From NCBI RefSeq assembly GCF_002760655.1, contig NZ_PDOC01000027.1, positions 1-57,343 on the forward strand: a stretch of DNA of 57,343 bases, read 5' to 3'. This document shows positions 37,948-47,981 of this stretch, piece by piece. Under the pieces are notes generated by a model that was given only the letters and a program-made list of their open reading frames with translations, was not told the origin of the DNA and searched no databases. How positions within the stretch are numbered: the stretch's first letter is position 1; each line of letters begins with the position of its first letter. The translations under genes and the position numbers were made by a program. Source of the stretch: Massilia eurypsychrophila. Lineage in GTDB: Bacteria; Pseudomonadota; Gammaproteobacteria; Burkholderiales; Burkholderiaceae_D.

Positions 37948-37990
37948 AGCACCGCCATCTCTTACCGGTCAACAACTTTTGAATGCATAC

Positions 37991-38125
37991 AATTTGGGGT
38001 CAGACCCGTTTGTTATTCGGCCAGAAGCGGTATTTTATCGCTTGTGTTCAATTCGCCGGTCCGGGCGCCGGAAGTAGTTTGCCCAAGAGGTGAATTGCCC
38101 GTTGAAGAAACGGGTCTGACCCCAT
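37991..38125. repeat. Inverted GGGGTCAGACCCGTTT pair around a 96-bp core
   Basis: The arms 37996-38011 and 38108-38123 are perfect 16-base reverse complements. The 96-bp core has no gene. The right arm lies 19 bases from the groEL terminator stem. It is another member of the GGGGTCAG repeat group and fills most of the space 37948-38140. Confidence 0.8.
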
Positions 38126-38141
38126 TTTTTTAGTTGCGCGC

Positions 38142-38172
38142 AAAAAAATGGCCACCCGGAGGTGACCATTTT
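38142..38172 (-). terminator. Rho-independent terminator after groEL
   Basis: Read on the minus strand, a 12-bp stem with one mismatch (AAAATGGTCACC against GGTGGCCATTTT) and a four-base loop is followed by a run of T residues, 41 bases after the groEL stop. Confidence 0.85.
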
Positions 38173-38212
38173 GGTGTTGGCGGGAAGCGCCGTGGCGCTT
38201 CCTGACGGGCAA

Positions 38213-39874
<1,662 letters not shown>

Positions 39875-39911
39875 TTACTTGTGGAAATTTGTCGGAATGG
39901 GGGAAGACTGA

Positions 39912-40202
39912 TTACTTGACCAGCACGGCCATGATGTCTTCTTCGCGCATGACCAGGAGTTCTTCGCCGTCGACCTTGACGGTCTGGCCGGAGTACTTGC
40001 CGAACAGGACGCGATCGCCAACTTGCACTTCCAGCGCGCGGACCTTGCCGTCGTCCTGGACTTTACCGTTGCCGACGGCGAGGATCTCGCCCTGGTCCGG
40101 TTTTTCGGCAGCTGCGTCAGGGATGATGAGGCCGGAAGCGGTTTTGGTTTCCTGGTCGAGACGCTTGACGATGACGCGATCGTGCAAAGGGCGAAGGTTC
40201 AT
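39912..40202 (-). CDS. groES: Co-chaperonin GroES (Hsp10)
   Basis: The 96-residue lid of the GroEL chamber starts [16 protein letters not shown] and includes the mobile loop [18 protein letters not shown] and [11 protein letters not shown]. The ATG at 40202 has AAGGAG seven bases upstream; the longer open frame to 40328 runs through the leader and CIRCE and is not coding. It is the first gene of the groESL operon. Confidence 0.98.
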   Translation of the reverse strand: MNLRPLHDRVIVKRLDQETKTASGLIIPDAAAEKPDQGEILAVGNGKVQDDGKVRALEVQVGDRVLFGKYSGQTVKVDGEELLVMREEDIMAVLVK

Positions 40203-40311
40203 GTAAAACTCCTTTAAAATCAATGGATTGACTGGCGCGCCGGAACAGCGTTGGCCGCTCCGGTCCTTCAAGTTGCCGCTCCCGCTGGGCGGTCTCGGCT
40301 TGAAAAGGTTG

Positions 40312-40338
40312 TTAGCACTCTCTGCCAACGAGTGCTAA
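40312..40338. promoter_or_regulatory. CIRCE element (HrcA operator) of groESL
   Basis: TTAGCACTC-N9-GAGTGCTAA is a perfect match to the CIRCE consensus and lies directly downstream of the groESL promoter, so HrcA should repress the operon at normal temperature. Confidence 0.97.
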
Positions 40339-40366
40339 TTATAGGGACGATAAGGGCTATTTTCAA
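40338..40366 (-). promoter_or_regulatory. groESL promoter, sigma70 with sigma32-like features
   Basis: On the minus strand TTGAAA, a 17-bp spacer and TATAAT form a near-consensus sigma70 promoter. The same stretch reads CTTGAAA-N14-CCCTATAAT, close to the heat-shock sigma32 consensus. The -10 box touches the CIRCE element, so sigma32 activation and HrcA repression may act together. Confidence 0.75.
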
Positions 40367-40527
40367 GAAGCTTATTTTGTTTATTTCATTAGGACAGTTG
40401 AGAAAACGCAAACCGGCGAGGTCATTAATCGCCGGAAGGACGCGCTGGCGCAATCCCGGCGGCGCGGTCCGGCTGATCGCCGAAACAATAATTTCCATCA
40501 ATAGTCGGCGCTAACGTACTGAATCTG

Positions 40528-40557
40528 TTGACGGAAATTCGTTCGCAGTTCTATAGT
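40528..40557 (+). promoter_or_regulatory. Promoter of zapB-zapA
   Basis: TTGACG (40528-40533), an 18-bp spacer and TATAGT (40552-40557) predict a transcription start at or within a base or two of the zapB ATG (40563), which implies a leaderless message. No ribosome-binding site is seen. The space 40367-40527 holds nothing else recognisable. Confidence 0.5.
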
Positions 40558-40562
40558 TACGG

Positions 40563-40796
40563 ATGATTTCTGAATTCCAAGAACTATCCGACAAAATCGA
40601 CCGTCTCGCCGAGATGACCGCGGCGCTGCGCCGCGAAAACGCCGGCCTGCGCCACGCCAACGCCGTGCTCGCGGCCGAGAAGATCGGCTACCTCGGCTTG
40701 CTGGCCGAAGCGCAGCAGCGCGTCTCCGCTTTGCTCGACAAGATTCCGGCCGACGCCGGCGCCACCACCGCTCCCGACGACGAGGCTGCGCAATGA
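40563..40796 (+). CDS. zapB: ZapB-like coiled-coil cell division protein (TIGR02449 type)
   Basis: The 77-residue protein is almost wholly a predicted coiled coil (heptads from about residue 5 to 60; LSDKIDRLAEMTAALRREN) with a short acidic tail. Such proteins sit directly before zapA in many proteobacteria and are thought to support the division ring. The stop overlaps zapA by four bases (ATGA). The start has no ribosome-binding site, consistent with the leaderless promoter geometry. Confidence 0.75.
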   Translation: MISEFQELSDKIDRLAEMTAALRRENAGLRHANAVLAAEKIGYLGLLAEAQQRVSALLDKIPADAGATTAPDDEAAQ

Positions 40797-41104
40797 TCCA
40801 ACTCGATGTCACCATCATGGGCAACCCTTACCGGCTTGCTTGCAAGGAGGGCGAGGAGCGCACCCTGAAGGAAGCAGTCGCCTTCCTCGACGGCAAGATG
40901 TGCGCGGTGCGCGATGCCGGCAAAGTCAAGGGCAACGACCGCATCGCGGTCATGGCCGCTCTTAGCGTGGCCGCCGAATTCCTGTCGGTGAAGTCGCCGC
41001 AAGGACCGCTTTCCGAGATGTCGATTTTGGACGTCAGGCAAAAAATTGAGGCGATGCACACGGTATTGGACAGCGCCCTGACGCCGCAAGAAAATCTGTT
41101 CTGA
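40793..41104 (+). CDS. zapA: Cell division protein ZapA
   Basis: The 103-residue FtsZ-ring stabiliser has an N-terminal globular part (IQLDVTIMGNPYRLACKEGEERTLKEA; quoted to locate it) and a C-terminal helix for dimerisation. It is translationally coupled to the upstream zapB-like gene. The 6S RNA gene follows immediately, which is the usual proteobacterial order. Confidence 0.93.
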   Translation: MIQLDVTIMGNPYRLACKEGEERTLKEAVAFLDGKMCAVRDAGKVKGNDRIAVMAALSVAAEFLSVKSPQGPLSEMSILDVRQKIEAMHTVLDSALTPQENLF

Positions 41105-41118
41105 CCGGTCAAATTCGT

Positions 41119-41146
41119 TTGACTTGTGAGTTCATCGGAGTAAACT
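41119..41146 (+). promoter_or_regulatory. ssrS: Promoter of 6S RNA
   Basis: TTGACT (41119-41124), a 16-bp spacer and TAAACT (41141-41146) place the start near 41152-41154, at the beginning of the 6S RNA closing stem. Confidence 0.6.
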
Positions 41147-41151
41147 TCGTT

Positions 41152-41330
41152 CCACCCTGCGGTGTTCGCGATTGCCATATATTCCTTGAACCATTTATGT
41201 GCACCGGTTGCGGAATTTTGTTCGATGGGAGTGAGCGTCGCTAGTCCGACGAACCCGAAATTGAACTAACTGTGACCACCTTGAACCGTTTGGTTCGGGA
41301 TGCCGGTAAAAACGGCACAGGCGGGGCTTT
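41152..41330 (+). ncRNA. ssrS: 6S RNA
   Basis: The segment of about 180 nt downstream of zapA has the beta-proteobacterial 6S features. These are a 5' CCCTGCGGTGTTCGCGA strand able to pair with the 3' GGCACAGGCGGGG strand, a long imperfect hairpin with a central open bubble, and the internal ACCTTGAACCG...GGTTCGGGATG hairpin also found in E. coli 6S. The RNA mimics an open promoter and holds sigma70-RNA polymerase in stationary phase. Position after zapA and before the EVE gene supports the call. Exact ends are estimated. Confidence 0.88.
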
Positions 41331-41343
41331 TATTTGTAAAAAG

Positions 41344-41378
41344 CGGTTGCTCACATTCGATGCGCAACCGTTTTTTTT
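41344..41378 (+). terminator. Rho-independent terminator after 6S RNA
   Basis: Stem CGGTTGC / GCAACCG (41344-41350 and 41364-41370) is followed by eight T residues. Confidence 0.85.
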
Positions 41379-41441
41379 GCGCGCGTTTTTTGTGCGCTGA
41401 CTTTAAATGGCCGAATAACGGGGCCGCTGCGGGAGCGATAC

Positions 41442-41900
41442 ATGCGTTATTGGTTGATCAAATCCGAGCCCGATGAAGTCAGCATCGACGACGTGCTGGC
41501 CGCACCCGCGCACACGGTGGCCTGGTTCGGCGTGCGCAATTACCAAGCCCGCAATTTCATGCGCGACGACATGCGGCCGGGCGACCAGGCGTTCTTTTAT
41601 CACTCCAGCTGCGCCGAGCCTGGCATCGCCGGCATCGTCGACATCGTCGGCGCCGCTTATCCGGATGCCACTCAGTTCGATTCCGCCAGCCCGTATTACG
41701 ATCCCAAGGCAACGCAGGAACAGCCGCGCTGGATCAGCGTCGACGTCAAGGCGGTGCGCAAGACCGCGCTGCTGAGCTTGAAGGAGATGCGCACGATGCC
41801 GGAGTTGTCCGAGATGCGCCTGCTGGCCAAGGGCAGCCGGCTGTCGGTGATGCCGGTCGAAGCGGCGGAGTGGAAGTTCATCAAGAAGATCCTCAAGTAG
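41442..41900 (+). CDS. EVE-domain (PUA-like) protein
   Basis: The 152-residue protein starts MRYWLIKSEPDE and continues VAWFGVRNYQARNFMRDDMRPGDQAFFYHS, the pattern of EVE/thymocyte-nuclear-protein-1-like domains; such domains bind modified bases in DNA or RNA. A GGGAG ribosome-binding site precedes the ATG. The gene normally follows 6S RNA in betaproteobacteria, as here. The biological role in bacteria is not settled. Confidence 0.9.
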   Translation: MRYWLIKSEPDEVSIDDVLAAPAHTVAWFGVRNYQARNFMRDDMRPGDQAFFYHSSCAEPGIAGIVDIVGAAYPDATQFDSASPYYDPKATQEQPRWISVDVKAVRKTALLSLKEMRTMPELSEMRLLAKGSRLSVMPVEAAEWKFIKKILK

Positions 41901-42024
41901 AGGCGAGCGGTAGCGACCCCTTTTGCATCGTCGCGGACTTTTTCGCGCTGCTGCGCGATTGATCTAGCTCAAACTCTGCGCGCATCGCCCCGCCTAACCT
42001 TATTGATGATGGTAGGGGGTGATC

Positions 42025-42468
42025 ATGCAAAAGCTTTCATTATCTTTGGTGGCCGCAGCATTGCTGACAAGCTGCGCGCAATTGCCGGTTGGGCCGACTG
42101 TCGCGGCGATGCCGGCGCCAGGCAAACCGTTCGAGGCCTTCATTGGCGATGACCAGCTGTGCCGCAACTGGGCCGCATCGACGGTCGGGCCGGGCCGCGA
42201 TGTCGCCAACAACCAGATGGTCACCGCCACGCTCGCCGGCGCCGCGCTCGGTGCGCTGGCCGGTGCGGTTGGCGGCAACAGTGGCGATGCGGCCACTGGC
42301 GCCGTGGTCGGCACCGCCCTGGGCGCAGGCGCGGGTTCGGGCATGTCGTCGGGCACTGCGTGGACGGCGCAGCGCCGCTACGACATCGCCTATCAGCAGT
42401 GCATGTATGCAAAGGGCAATGTCATTCCAGGCTATTACCCGCAGCCTGCGCAGAGTTGGCCACGCTAG
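42025..42468 (+). CDS. Glycine-zipper outer-membrane lipoprotein
   Basis: The 147-residue protein has a lipoprotein signal with lipobox LLTSC and a Gly/Ala-rich segment (about 70-115; AGAALGALAGAVGG, ATGAVVGTALGAGAG) typical of YMGG-like/Rick_17kDa glycine-zipper domains. Its C-terminus includes YDIAYQQCMYAKGN. The ATG at 42025 follows AGGGGG; GTG 42019 is the alternative. It is probably anchored in the outer membrane with a role in envelope integrity; no specific function is known. Confidence 0.78.
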   Translation: MQKLSLSLVAAALLTSCAQLPVGPTVAAMPAPGKPFEAFIGDDQLCRNWAASTVGPGRDVANNQMVTATLAGAALGALAGAVGGNSGDAATGAVVGTALGAGAGSGMSSGTAWTAQRRYDIAYQQCMYAKGNVIPGYYPQPAQSWPR

Positions 42469-42579
42469 CCCGCGGCGACAACCGCGAGGCGTTCCAGGGC
42501 TGGACGCTGCACCAGGCCGGTGCACGGAGTAAAATGTTTCCTTCGGGCGCGGGCCCGCCCGACCTGAAGGATGACTCCG

Positions 42580-43392
42580 ATGACCTGGACCGTGGTGCTT
42601 TCCTTGTGTGCCATGGGCGTCGTCGGCGGCTTTGCGGCCGGGCTGCTTGGCATAGGCGGCGGCATGATCCTGGTGCCGTTCATGACGATGGTGTTTACGT
42701 CGCTGGCGTTTCCTTCCCATCTGGTAGTGCACATGGCGATCGCCACCGGCCTGGCGACCATCGTGTTCACGTCGATCTCATCGGTGCGCGCACATCACAT
42801 GCAGGGCGGGGTGCTGTGGCCGGTCGTCAAGCTGTTCACTCCCGGCATCCTGGTCGGCTCCTGGCTGGGACCGTGGGTCGCGCAGCAATTGAACAGCACC
42901 ATGCTGGCGCTGTGCTTCGGCATTTTCGTGTTCGTCGCCGCCACCCAGATGCTGATCAACGCCAAGCCGCCCGCCAAGTACCAGCTACCGGGCACGGCCG
43001 GCATGTTCGCCGCCGGCGGCGTGATCGGCCTGGTGGCCGGGCTGGTGGGCGCCGGCGGCGGCTTCATCTCGATTCCGTTCATGACCTGGTGTAACGTGCG
43101 GATCCAGAATGCGGTTGCCACCAGCGCCGCGCTCGGCTTTCCGATCGCGCTGGCGGGCACCTTGGCCAACATCTATTACGGCCTGGGCGAGACCGCGCTG
43201 CCAACATATTCGCTCGGCTACATCTACCTGCCGGCGCTTGGCGTCATCGCCGCCGCCAGCATGGTCATGGCGCCGATCGGGGCGCGTACCGCGCACCGGT
43301 TGCCGGTGGCCAAGTTGAAGAAAATCTTCGCCATGATGCTGTACGCCCTGGCCATCTACATGCTGTGGCAGGCGCGTTCGCTGGCGAACTAG
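42580..43392 (+). CDS. TSUP-family (TauE/SafE) anion permease
   Basis: The protein has about 270 residues and eight membrane segments arranged as two repeats, each starting with a glycine-rich motif (GGFAAGLLGIGGGMILVP and GLVAGLVGAGGGFISIPF). TSUP proteins move sulfite, sulfoacetate or related organosulfur anions. The ATG at 42580 has AAGGA eight bases upstream; ATG 42571 lies too close to the ribosome-binding site. Its TAG overlaps the convergent lgt TAG in a shared CTAG. The substrate cannot be assigned. Confidence 0.85.
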   Translation: MTWTVVLSLCAMGVVGGFAAGLLGIGGGMILVPFMTMVFTSLAFPSHLVVHMAIATGLATIVFTSISSVRAHHMQGGVLWPVVKLFTPGILVGSWLGPWVAQQLNSTMLALCFGIFVFVAATQMLINAKPPAKYQLPGTAGMFAAGGVIGLVAGLVGAGGGFISIPFMTWCNVRIQNAVATSAALGFPIALAGTLANIYYGLGETALPTYSLGYIYLPALGVIAAASMVMAPIGARTAHRLPVAKLKKIFAMMLYALAIYMLWQARSLAN

Positions 43393-44231
43393 GCGTGCAG
43401 CGGGCGCTTCGCCTCGTTCGAATATGCCCATGCCAGCATGACGATGCCGCCGATAATCATCGGCAGCGACAAAATTTGACCTGAGGTGACCGGCAAGCCC
43501 ACAACGGTGATCTGCCAGTCCGGCACGCGGAAGTATTCCGTGAAGAAGCGGGCGCAGCCATACAGCAGGGTGAACATTGCGCCGACCGCCAGCCGCGGGC
43601 GCGCCTTGCGGGCGAACAGCCACAGGATGGCGAACACCAGCAGGCCGTCGACCAGCATCTGGTACAGCGGCGATGGGTGGCGCAACCCTTCGAGAAACAC
43701 CGGCACCGGGTGCAGCGCGTAATGCGTGTCCGGCCAGCGCATGGCCCACGGCAAGCTGGCGTCGGCCACGCGGCCTGGCAGTTCAGCGTTGATGAAGTTG
43801 CCCATGCGGCCTGCGGCGTAGCCGAGCGGCACCAGCGGCGCGATGAAATCGTAGACGTCGAGCAGCTTGCGTTTCGACTTGCGCGCCCAAAGCGCCATCG
43901 CGATCAGCACGCCGATGAAGCCGCCGTGGAACGACATGCCGCCATGCCACACCATGAAGATTTCCAGCGGGTTCTCGAGAAAGAACTTGGGCGTGTAGAA
44001 CAGCACTTCGCCGAGGCGCCCGCCGATGATGACGCCGAGCACGCCGTAGAACAGCATGTCGTCGAGGTCATCCTTCTTCCAGCCTTGCGCGGCGATGTGC
44101 GGCTGGCGGATGCGCATCCGGCCGAGTGCGATGAACAGCGCGAACGCCAGCACGTACATCAGGCCGTACCAGTGCACGTCGACCGGGCCGATCGAGAATG
44201 CAACGGGGTCGGGCATCGGGTGGGTCAGCAT
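43389..44231 (-). CDS. lgt: Prolipoprotein diacylglyceryl transferase
   Basis: The 280-residue inner-membrane enzyme transfers diacylglycerol from phosphatidylglycerol to the lipobox cysteine of prolipoproteins. It has several membrane helices, VHWYGLMY, the HGGMSFHGGF loop and the Lgt signature GRMGNFINAELPGR. Its start overlaps the end of the LysR gene by seven bases, so the two are probably co-transcribed. Confidence 0.95.
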   Translation of the reverse strand: MLTHPMPDPVAFSIGPVDVHWYGLMYVLAFALFIALGRMRIRQPHIAAQGWKKDDLDDMLFYGVLGVIIGGRLGEVLFYTPKFFLENPLEIFMVWHGGMSFHGGFIGVLIAMALWARKSKRKLLDVYDFIAPLVPLGYAAGRMGNFINAELPGRVADASLPWAMRWPDTHYALHPVPVFLEGLRHPSPLYQMLVDGLLVFAILWLFARKARPRLAVGAMFTLLYGCARFFTEYFRVPDWQITVVGLPVTSGQILSLPMIIGGIVMLAWAYSNEAKRPLHA

Positions 44232-45127
44232 AAAATGTTCTTTCTAAGTAAATCCAAAAAGCCCAGCAGCACGGGCGAGTGGTTGTCGCGGCGCCAGGCA
44301 AGGCCGGTTTCCACCAGCGGGGAATGGTCGTGCAGCGCCCGGTATTCTACGCCGGGACGCATCAGGTTCGACACCGATTGTGGCACAAGTGCCAAGCCCA
44401 TGCCGGCCGACACCAGGCTGACGATGGTCTGCATCTGTATCGCCTGCTGGCCGATCTCGGGCGTCACGCCGGCGGCGTGAAAGCAGCCGAGGATGGCGTC
44501 GTGCAGCGCCGGCGCAATCGGCCGCGGAAAGATGATCAGCGGCAGCGGCGGCAAGTCCTTTAGCCAGACCGGGCCGCCGCCTTGCAACCCGGCCAGGCCG
44601 GCCGGCGCGGCCAGGATCAGCGGCTCGGACAGTACCTTCAGGTAGTCGAGCTCGACGCGTGCCTTGTCCGGCAGCGGCGGGATCAGCAGGCCGGCGTCGA
44701 TGCGGTTGTGCAGCAAGTCGTCGACCTGCAGGTCGGAGGTCGCTTCCTGCAGCACAATTTGCACCTGGGGAAACTGCGCGCGGTAGGTGCGCAGGAACGG
44801 CGGCAGCACGCTGTAATCGGCCGAGGAGACGAACGCGAGCGCCAGGCGGCCCGATTCGCCGGCGGCGGCGCGGCGCACCAGTTCCGGCAGTTCGGCGGAC
44901 TGGGCCAGCAAGCGGCGCGCTTCCGGCAGCAGCGCGGCGCCGGCCGGGGTCAGCGCGACGCCGCGGCGGCTGCGCACGAACAGCGGCGTGCCCAGCAGCT
45001 CCTCGAGGGCCTGGATCGTTTGCGACAGCGGCGGCTGCGTCATGTGCAATCGCGTCGCAGCGCGGCCAAAATGGAGTTCTTCGGCGACAGTGGCGAAATA
45101 GCGCAGTTGTCTCAAGTCGATATTCAT
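44225..45127 (-). CDS. LysR-family transcriptional regulator
   Basis: The 300-residue protein has an N-terminal helix-turn-helix (about 1-60; LRQLRYFATVAEELHFGRAATRLHMTQPPLSQ, located here only) and a periplasmic-binding-protein-like effector domain (about 90-295). The ATG at 45127 is the conserved LysR start; the open frame extends further without a better site. It is divergent from ilvD, 115 bases away, so regulation of ilvD is possible, while its overlap with lgt is unusual. Effector unknown. Confidence 0.88.
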   Translation of the reverse strand: MNIDLRQLRYFATVAEELHFGRAATRLHMTQPPLSQTIQALEELLGTPLFVRSRRGVALTPAGAALLPEARRLLAQSAELPELVRRAAAGESGRLALAFVSSADYSVLPPFLRTYRAQFPQVQIVLQEATSDLQVDDLLHNRIDAGLLIPPLPDKARVELDYLKVLSEPLILAAPAGLAGLQGGGPVWLKDLPPLPLIIFPRPIAPALHDAILGCFHAAGVTPEIGQQAIQMQTIVSLVSAGMGLALVPQSVSNLMRPGVEYRALHDHSPLVETGLAWRRDNHSPVLLGFLDLLRKNILC

Positions 45128-45242
45128 TGCAGTCTTAAAATCGTCGATTGATATGTTTTTCAACTCACAGGCACGATCATACTGTATTTGACTTGGCATG
45201 GCTGGCAAGGCATTCTGCAACATCGCTTACCAGGAGTTCACC

Positions 45243-46928
45243 ATGGCAGACCAGCCTCGCTACAACCGCCGTTCCCGCAACATCACCGAGGGCGTCTCGC
45301 GCAGCCCGAACCGATCGATGTACTACGCGATGGGATACGAGGAGGCCGATTTCTCGAAGCCGATGATCGGCGTTGCCAACGGCCACTCGACCATCACGCC
45401 ATGCAACTCGGGGCTGCAGAAGCTGGCCGACATCGCCATCGCGTCAATCAAGGCAGCGGGCGGCAATCCGCAGGTGTTCGGCACGCCGACCATCTCGGAC
45501 GGCATGTCGATGGGCACCGAAGGGATGAAGTATTCGCTGATTTCGCGCGAAGTCATTGCCGACTGTATCGAAACGGCCGTCAACGGCCAGTGGATGGATG
45601 GCGTGGTGGTGATCGGCGGCTGCGACAAGAATATGCCTGGCGGGATGATCGCGATGGCGCGCACCAACGTGCCGAGCATTTATGTGTACGGCGGCACCAT
45701 CAAGCCGGGTAACTGGAAGGGCAAGGACCTGACCATCGTGTCGGCCTTCGAGGCGGTGGGCGAATTCACCGCCGGGCGCATGTCGAAGGAAGATTTCGAC
45801 GGCATCGAGCGCAATGCCTGCCCGTCGGCCGGTTCGTGCGGCGGCATGTACACCGCCAACACCATGTCGTCGTCGTTCGAGGCGCTCGGCATGGCGCTGC
45901 CGTACTCGTCGACGATGGCCAATCCGGACGACGAAAAGGTCGGCTCGGCGGCCGAGTCGGCGCGCGTGCTGGTCGAAGCCGTCAAGCGCGACCTCAAGCC
46001 GCGCGACATCATCACCCGCGAGTCGATCGAGAACGCGGTGTCGCTGATCATGGCGACCGGCGGCTCGACCAATGCGGTGCTGCACTACCTGGCGATCGCC
46101 CACGCAGCCGAAGTGGAGTGGACGCTCGACGACTTCGAGCGCGTGCGCCTGAAGGTGCCGGTCATCTGCAACCTCAAGCCGTCCGGCCAGTACGTGGCGA
46201 CCGACCTGCACAAGGCCGGCGGCATTCCGCAAGTGATGAAGCTGTTGTTAGACGCCGGCATGCTGCATGGCGACTGCATCACCATCACCGGCCAGACCAT
46301 CGCCGAGCAGCTGGCCGATATACCATCGGTGCCGGATCCGAAGCAGGACGTGATCCGCACCATCGACAAGGCGCTGTATGCGCAGGGCCACTTGGCGGTG
46401 CTGAAGGGCAACCTGTCGCCGGAAGGCTGCGTCGCCAAGATTTCGGGCCTGAAAAATCCGGTGATCACCGGGCCGGCGCGCGTCTTTGACGACGAGTACA
46501 CGGCAATGGATGTGATTTTGGCCGACGGCATCAAGCCGGGCGACGTGCTGGTGTTGCGCTACCTGGGGCCGCAGGGAGGTCCGGGCATGCCCGAGATGCT
46601 GGCGCCAACCGCGGCGCTGATCGGCAAGGGGCTGGGCGAGTCGGTCGGGTTGATCACGGACGGCCGCTTCTCCGGCGGCACCTGGGGGATGGTGGTCGGC
46701 CACGTCTCGCCGGAAGCCTATCTGGGTGGCACGATTGCGCTGGTGGAGGAGGGCGACTCGGTGACGATCGATGCGCACCAGCAGCTGATCCAGCTAAACG
46801 TGGCTGATGAAGAGATCGCGCGGCGCCGTGCGCTGTGGAAGCAGCCGGCGCCGCGTTATACGCGTGGCGTGCTGGCCAAGTTTGCGAAACTGGCCTCGTC
46901 GGCCAGCAAGGGCGCCGTCACCGACTGA
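45243..46928 (+). CDS. ilvD: Dihydroxy-acid dehydratase
   Basis: The 561-residue Fe-S enzyme of valine, isoleucine and pantothenate synthesis dehydrates 2,3-dihydroxy acids to 2-oxo acids. Cluster cysteines are visible in [10 protein letters not shown] and [18 protein letters not shown], with the C-terminal [24 protein letters not shown] lies seven bases before the ATG at 45243; the upstream in-frame start at 45198 lacks this. It is divergent from the LysR gene. Confidence 0.97.
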   Translation: MADQPRYNRRSRNITEGVSRSPNRSMYYAMGYEEADFSKPMIGVANGHSTITPCNSGLQKLADIAIASIKAAGGNPQVFGTPTISDGMSMGTEGMKYSLISREVIADCIETAVNGQWMDGVVVIGGCDKNMPGGMIAMARTNVPSIYVYGGTIKPGNWKGKDLTIVSAFEAVGEFTAGRMSKEDFDGIERNACPSAGSCGGMYTANTMSSSFEALGMALPYSSTMANPDDEKVGSAAESARVLVEAVKRDLKPRDIITRESIENAVSLIMATGGSTNAVLHYLAIAHAAEVEWTLDDFERVRLKVPVICNLKPSGQYVATDLHKAGGIPQVMKLLLDAGMLHGDCITITGQTIAEQLADIPSVPDPKQDVIRTIDKALYAQGHLAVLKGNLSPEGCVAKISGLKNPVITGPARVFDDEYTAMDVILADGIKPGDVLVLRYLGPQGGPGMPEMLAPTAALIGKGLGESVGLITDGRFSGGTWGMVVGHVSPEAYLGGTIALVEEGDSVTIDAHQQLIQLNVADEEIARRRALWKQPAPRYTRGVLAKFAKLASSASKGAVTD

Positions 46929-46950
46929 CGACGCCGAGTGTGACTGCAAC

Positions 46951-47032
46951 GGGGGCCAGACCTGTGACTCGGCGTCCCCGTCTCGGCGTCCCCGACTCGG
47001 CGTCCCCGACTCGGCGTCCCCGTCTGACCCCC
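46951..47032. repeat. Tandem 14-bp repeat flanked by inverted GTCTGACCCCC
   Basis: Four tandem copies of GACTCGGCGTCCCC (46966-47021; the second starts GT) are bracketed by GGGGGCCAGAC (46951-46961) and GTCTGACCCCC (47021-47031). An inverted piece ACGCCGAGT lies at 46931-46939. The right edge is four bases from the TAA stop of the small Trp-rich gene. Confidence 0.85.
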
Positions 47033-47035
47033 TTG

Positions 47036-47260
47036 TTATTTGCGCTTGTCGAACGTTTGCTTGATGCGGTCCTTGCGACGCTGCTCGTCGACGTTGTGTT
47101 CTTTCTTCTTGTCCAGGCCGAGCATCTTTTCGATGAACTCGAACCAGATGAACGCGAACAGCATCAGGCCGATGATGTACCACCACGATATCTCGGCAAA
47201 GCGCCAGACCTCGAAGAAACGTAGTCCGACCAGTAGTGCAATGATGATAATCAGTGGCAT
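47036..47260 (-). CDS. Small Trp-rich membrane protein (TIGR04438-like)
   Basis: The 74-residue protein has two membrane helices (PLIIIIALLVGLRFFEVW and ISWWYIIGLMLFAFIWFEFIEKML) and a charged C-terminal tail (DKKKEHNVDEQRRKDRIKQTFDKRK). The length, Trp content and basic tail match a small protein family seen in betaproteobacteria. AAGGAG precedes the ATG at 47260. Function unknown. Confidence 0.8.
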   Translation of the reverse strand: MPLIIIIALLVGLRFFEVWRFAEISWWYIIGLMLFAFIWFEFIEKMLGLDKKKEHNVDEQRRKDRIKQTFDKRK

Positions 47261-47446
47261 TGAGAACTCCTTTTCATCCCTGCATCTTACAAACATTTCG
47301 GTGTCATAGGGCAATTAATCGCAACGTAACGACGAGGCTGTGGTCAACCCTCCGCACCTGCCGCGCGTTAATTGTTACAGTCGCCTTGTTTCACCTTTTC
47401 GGAAACACGGTAGAATGTATTTCTAAGTAGTCACACTGGAGAAAAA

Positions 47447-47755
47447 ATGAAACGCTCAATGATGCTGTGCATGGTTGTAACGGCCCTGGCTTCGACTTCC
47501 GCGATGGCAAATGCCGACTTGGCAAAAGCGAAGAACTGCATGGCTTGCCACGCTGTTTCCAACAAGCTTGTCGGACCAGCATATAAAGACGTCGCAGCGA
47601 AGTACGCCGGCCAAAAAGATGCCGAAGACAAACTCGTCGGCAAGGTCCTCAAGGGTGGTTCGGGCACATGGGGAGCGGTCCCGATGCCGGCCAACCCGCA
47701 GGTCAGCGACGCCGAAGCGCGCACCCTGGTCAAATGGATTCTCGCGCAGAAATAA
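47447..47755 (+). CDS. Periplasmic class I cytochrome c (c551-like)
   Basis: The 102-residue electron carrier has a signal peptide (about 1-22, ending AMA-NA), the haem motif CMACH and the axial methionine in VPMPANP. A C-terminal helix LVKWILAQK completes the mono-haem fold. It could shuttle electrons between a bc1 complex or dehydrogenases and an oxidase. It is monocistronic, with a ribosome-binding GGAG and its own terminator. Confidence 0.92.
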   Translation: MKRSMMLCMVVTALASTSAMANADLAKAKNCMACHAVSNKLVGPAYKDVAAKYAGQKDAEDKLVGKVLKGGSGTWGAVPMPANPQVSDAEARTLVKWILAQK

Positions 47756-47773
47756 CATTCTTCGCCCCAAACG

Positions 47774-47807
47774 AAAGCGCGCCGACCGAAGTCAGCGCGC
47801 TTTTTTT
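47774..47807 (+). terminator. Rho-independent terminator after cytochrome c
   Basis: Stem AGCGCGC / GCGCGCT with a 12-base loop, flanked by AAA and followed by seven T residues, lies 19 bases after the stop. Confidence 0.88.
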
Positions 47808-47861
47808 ATTCCGGGTGCGTTCCGTTCTTAATACGGTATTTCTGACAAACGCTTGCCGTTT

Positions 47862-47981
47862 AAACGGGTCTGACCCAGGTTTTGGAGCAATTAAAAATTG
47901 GGGTCAGACCCGTTTTTTGTTAGGTTTTCGGAGTCGGCGCGTGCCGATTAAACGGGTCTGACCCTGGTTTTGGGGCAATTA
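47862..47981. repeat. Three AAACGGGTCTGACCC repeats, two in inverted orientation
   Basis: AAACGGGTCTGACCC occurs at 47862-47876 and 47950-47964. The exact reverse complement is at 47901-47915, followed by a T run, so the first pair could form a hairpin. The two direct copies share a longer TTAAACGGGTCTGACCC...GGTTTTGG.GCAATTA stretch. The last copy contributes the TAA stop (47979-47981) of the convergent binding-protein gene. Confidence 0.85.

Noticed and set aside
40203-40328. N-terminal extension of GroES
   Set aside because: It would translate the leader and part of the CIRCE element; GroES starts at MNLRPLHD with a strong ribosome-binding site.
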